A stretch of 15,542 nucleotides of DNA, taken from assembly GCA_013695885.1 (NCBI GenBank), contig JACCZP010000310.1:1-15542 (forward strand), in the 5' to 3' direction. The stretch's first letter is position 1; each line of letters opens with the position of its first letter. This document shows positions 13,334 through 15,542 of this stretch, one piece after another. The notes under the pieces are model-generated. The model made no database searches. It had not been told where the DNA came from and worked only from the letters and a program-made list of their open reading frames with translations. Made by a program: the position numbers and the translations under genes. Source of the stretch: Thermoleophilaceae bacterium (GTDB lineage Bacteria > Actinomycetota > Thermoleophilia > Solirubrobacterales > Thermoleophilaceae).

Positions 13334-13347
13334 TTGACCGGTCAGTC
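13332..13347. promoter_or_regulatory. palindromic operator candidate before acyl-CoA dehydrogenase operon
   Basis: The sequence GATTGACCGGTCAGTC contains a perfect 10-bp palindrome, TGACCGGTCA (13335-13344), and extends outward with one mismatch per side. It lies directly after the second kinase's stop and just before a TAGGGT hexamer (13354-13359), 10 bases ahead of GTG 13370. This is where a repressor would block the operon's promoter. TetR-family repressors commonly control acyl-CoA dehydrogenase operons through such palindromes; the assignment is inference. Confidence 0.5.
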
Positions 13348-13369
13348 GACGGATAGGGTGGCCGGGCTC

Positions 13370-14506
13370 GTGGACCTGACGCTCTCGCCCCAGGAGGAGG
13401 CCTTCCGCGCCGAGCTGCGCGGATGGCTCGACGCCAACCACCCGGGCCGTGAGCCCGATGGCGACGAGGCCGGGTTCGAGTTCCGTCGCGACTGGCAGCG
13501 GCGCGTGGCCGAGGCCGGCTGGGCCGGGGTCTCCTGGCCCGAGGAGTACGGCGGCCGGGGGGCGACCCTGGTCGAGCAGGCCCTGTTCAACGAGGAGATG
13601 GTGCGCTCGCGGGCGCCGGCGCTCGCCAACGTGCTGGGCCTGGTGATGGGCGGGCCGGTGGTGATCGCCCACGGCACCGAGGAGCAGAAGCGCCGCTACC
13701 TGAACCCGATCCTGACCGCCGAGGAGATCTGGTGCCAGGGGTTCTCCGAGCCCGAGTCGGGGTCGGACCTGGCGTCGCTGAAGACGAGGGCCGTGAAGTC
13801 GAACGGGGAGTGGGTCGTCACCGGCCAGAAGGTGTGGACGACCCTGGCCCACCGCGCCAAGTGGTGCATGCTCGTGGCCCGCACCGACTCCGACGCCCCC
13901 AAGCACAAGGGCCTCACGTTCTTCCTGATGGATATGGAGCAGGAGGGCGTGCAGGTGCGTCCGCTGCACCAGATCACCAACGAGCCCGAGTTCAACGAGC
14001 TGTTCATCGAGGAGGCTCGGGTGCCGGACGAGAACGTGGTGGGGGGCGTCGGCAACGGATGGGGAGTGGCCATCACCACGCTGATGCACGAGCGCGCCGG
14101 GCTGGCCTTCGGCCTCCAGGTGCAGCTCAAGGTGCGCCTCGGCGAGCTCATGACGCTGGTGCGCGAGCGCGGACTCGAGGACGATCCCGTCGTCCGCCAG
14201 CGGGTCGGACAGCTATGGATCGAGGCCGAGGCGCTGCGGCTCAACGCCTACCGGGGCCTCACCCACATCATGAAGACCGGCGTGCCCGGCCCCGAGGGAT
14301 CGCTGCCGAAGTGGCAGTGGTCGGACATCAACCAGGCCGTGACCGAGGCCGCGCTCGACTTCCGCGGTCCCGAGGCGCCGCTCGCCGACTCGGAGTGGAC
14401 CTACCACTTCCTGCGCTCGCGAGCCAACTCCATCGAGGGCGGCACCACCGAGATCCTCAAGAACATCATCGCCGAGCGGGTGCTCGGGCTGCCGCGTCAG
14501 CGGTGA
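13370..14506 (+). CDS. acyl-CoA dehydrogenase, large (catalytic) subunit
   Basis: This encodes 378 aa from GTG 13370, giving MDLTLSPQEEAFRAELRGWL, the family's usual start. TTG 13334 and GTG 13358 are in frame but add no homology. The N-terminal helical domain (1-115) has WPEEYGGRG (56-64). The middle beta domain (about 120-225) has the FAD/substrate motifs CQGFSEPESGSDLASL (122-137) and TGQKVWTT (151-158). The C-terminal helical domain ends in NSIEGGTTEILKNIIAERVLGLPR (353-376). Two glutamates sit at known catalytic-base positions: E241 in MHERAGL (as in isovaleryl-CoA and long-chain enzymes) and E356 in IEGGT (as in medium-chain enzymes). It oxidises an acyl-CoA to the 2-enoyl-CoA with FAD and passes electrons to ETF. 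The substrate cannot be told. It forms an operon with the next gene, 13 bp downstream. Confidence 0.94.
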   Translation: MDLTLSPQEEAFRAELRGWLDANHPGREPDGDEAGFEFRRDWQRRVAEAGWAGVSWPEEYGGRGATLVEQALFNEEMVRSRAPALANVLGLVMGGPVVIAHGTEEQKRRYLNPILTAEEIWCQGFSEPESGSDLASLKTRAVKSNGEWVVTGQKVWTTLAHRAKWCMLVARTDSDAPKHKGLTFFLMDMEQEGVQVRPLHQITNEPEFNELFIEEARVPDENVVGGVGNGWGVAITTLMHERAGLAFGLQVQLKVRLGELMTLVRERGLEDDPVVRQRVGQLWIEAEALRLNAYRGLTHIMKTGVPGPEGSLPKWQWSDINQAVTEAALDFRGPEAPLADSEWTYHFLRSRANSIEGGTTEILKNIIAERVLGLPRQR

Positions 14507-14519
14507 GGAGGACCGCGCC

Positions 14520-15539
14520 GTGAACTTCGACTTCACCGACGACCAGCACGCGATCAAGCGCACCGCGCACGACTTCCTGGCCGACCGCTTCCCCCCGGAG
14601 AAGGTGCGCTCGCTGGCCGAGGAGGGCGTCTACGACGAGGCGCTGTGGTCCGAGATGTCCGAGCTCGGCTGGCCGGGGATCCTCATCCCCGAGGAGCAGG
14701 GCGGCCAGGGTCTCGGGGTGGTCGAGCTGGTGATCCTTGCCGAGGAGCTCGGATTGGCGCTTGCGCCCTCGCCGTTCCTCTCGAACGCGGCCGCCGGCCT
14801 CGCGCTCCTTCACTCCGGCACGTCCGAGCAGCGCGAGCGGTGGCTGCCGGGGATCGCCTCCGGCGAGGCGCGGGGGACGGTGGGCCTGGCGCGCGACGGG
14901 GTGGCGGCGCTCGTGCCCGACGCCGACTCGGCCGCGGTGATCGTGCTGCTCGACGGAGAGGCCGGCACGGTGGTCGAGGCCGCCGACGCCGACGTCGAGC
15001 CGGTGGCGACCATGGACTCCACGCGGCGCTTCGCCTCGGTGCGTGCCGAGGGCGGCGAGCCGTTGGGAGTCGACCCCGGACCGGGACTCGACCGCGTCGA
15101 GGTGGCACTGGCCGCCGAGATCGTGGGAGTGGGGCAGAGGGCGATGGAGATGGCGGTGGGGTACGCCAAGGAGCGCAAGCAGTTCGACCGCCCGATCGGG
15201 GCCAACCAGGCGGTCTCCCATCGCTGCGCGCAGATGCTGCTCGAGGTGGAGAGCGCCCGGTCGATCGCCTACTACGCCGCGTGGACCGCCGAGCACGAGC
15301 CGGACTCGCTTGCGTTGGCGGCCTCGATGGCCAAGGCCTACGCCGCCGACGCCGGCTTCCGCGTGTCGGGGTCATCGCTACAGGTCCACGGCGGGATCGC
15401 CTTCACCTGGGAGCACGACCTCCACTTCTTCCTGAAGCGCGCGCGCACCGACGCCGCGCTGTTCGGCTCGCCTCGCGCGCACCGCGACCGGGTGGCGGGT
15501 CTGGCCGGGCTCTCGCAGCCGGCGATCGCGACCGCGTAG
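14520..15539 (+). CDS. acyl-CoA dehydrogenase, short partner subunit
   Basis: This encodes 339 aa, about 40 shorter than the partner upstream. The N-terminal helical domain has WPGILIPEEQGGQGLG (51-66). The middle beta domain (about 118-182) is shrunken and lacks the usual E-P-x-x-G-S-D and T-G-x-K motifs. The C-terminal domain keeps the FAD-contact KERKQFDRPIG (217-227) and LQVHGGIAFTWEHDLHFFLKRA (287-308). It has no glutamate equivalent to E241 or E356 of the partner: the ER site reads VGQRAME and the C-terminal motif is absent. This matches the non-catalytic type of subunit in alpha2beta2 acyl-CoA dehydrogenases known from actinobacterial sterol side-chain degradation, where FAD is bound across the two subunits. 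GTG 14520 follows GAGGAGG (14505-14511) with eight bases of spacing. Stop TAG 15537-15539 ends the operon. Confidence 0.92.
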   Translation: MNFDFTDDQHAIKRTAHDFLADRFPPEKVRSLAEEGVYDEALWSEMSELGWPGILIPEEQGGQGLGVVELVILAEELGLALAPSPFLSNAAAGLALLHSGTSEQRERWLPGIASGEARGTVGLARDGVAALVPDADSAAVIVLLDGEAGTVVEAADADVEPVATMDSTRRFASVRAEGGEPLGVDPGPGLDRVEVALAAEIVGVGQRAMEMAVGYAKERKQFDRPIGANQAVSHRCAQMLLEVESARSIAYYAAWTAEHEPDSLALAASMAKAYAADAGFRVSGSSLQVHGGIAFTWEHDLHFFLKRARTDAALFGSPRAHRDRVAGLAGLSQPAIATA

Positions 15540-15542
15540 GGA

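Noticed and set aside
13334..13369. TTG 13334 or GTG 13358 as start of the first acyl-CoA dehydrogenase
   Set aside because: Both place the palindrome and/or -10-like element inside the coding sequence and add residues not typical of the family, whereas GTG 13370 gives the standard N-terminus.
11762..14089. A 775-codon open frame on the minus strand
   Set aside because: It is antisense to the second kinase and the first dehydrogenase, both of which have complete motifs. The His/Arg/Leu/Gly-rich product has no domain.
13370..15539. Assignment to sterol side-chain degradation genes by name
   Set aside because: Only the subunit architecture matches. No sterol pathway genes are in the window, so no gene symbols are given.
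1..15542. CRISPR arrays, insertion sequences, prophage or toxin-antitoxin genes
   Set aside because: No repeat-spacer pattern, transposase or integrase motif, or small paired toxin genes were found on either strand.

Overview
The window is very GC-rich DNA with a strong third-position G/C bias, frequent GTG starts and one TTG start. It carries actinobacterial-style gene sets: an RskA-type anti-sigma factor, PknB-like kinases with single membrane spans, DUF4383, and paired acyl-CoA dehydrogenases. I infer an actinomycete-phylum bacterium, possibly class Thermoleophilia (Solirubrobacterales/Gaiellales). The phylum is fairly secure; the class is a guess from gene style. The region looks chromosomal. 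I see no transposase, integrase, phage gene, CRISPR array or plasmid function.

Left part (1-3263): a tRNA-Thr(TGT) and a small membrane protein lie on the minus strand. Divergent from them is one long gene fusing a PlsC-type acyltransferase to a GpsA-type glycerol-3-phosphate dehydrogenase, so two phospholipid-synthesis activities sit in one chain. An ECF sigma factor follows, overlapping a small single-span membrane protein that may be its anti-sigma factor. A strong hairpin closes the unit against a convergent DUF4383 membrane protein.

Middle part (3332-8932): the DUF4383 gene is divergent from a second ECF sigma gene (SigK-like), which overlaps its RskA-like membrane anti-sigma gene. Directly downstream is a rhomboid protease with an N-terminal zinc-binding module. 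A cytoplasmic cobalamin-binding-type protein (minus strand, TTG start) and a pterin carbinolamine dehydratase (plus strand) are divergent, with only 12 bp between their starts. A CorC/HlyC-type (DUF21-CBS-CorC) membrane protein follows.

Right part (9031-15539): a thiolase; two tandem, clearly paralogous PknB-like Ser/Thr kinases whose cytoplasmic halves match but whose extracytoplasmic domains differ (TPR-like versus NTF2-like); then a two-gene operon of acyl-CoA dehydrogenases, a full-length subunit followed by a shortened partner, probably forming a heteromeric enzyme of acyl-CoA beta-oxidation. The thiolase could serve the same pathway.

Regulation is the dominant theme: two sigma/anti-sigma pairs, two sensor kinases and a possible regulated-proteolysis enzyme. 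Several genes not coupled to an upstream neighbour have a TA-starting, -10-like hexamer only 6-9 nt before the start codon and no Shine-Dalgarno sequence, which suggests leaderless transcription. Perfect or near-perfect inverted repeats lie before the SigK-like gene, between the kinases and before the dehydrogenase operon. No single gene here is an unknown system. The most interesting points are the PlsC-GpsA fusion, the kinase pair, the rhomboid next to the anti-sigma factor, and the start-site signals.
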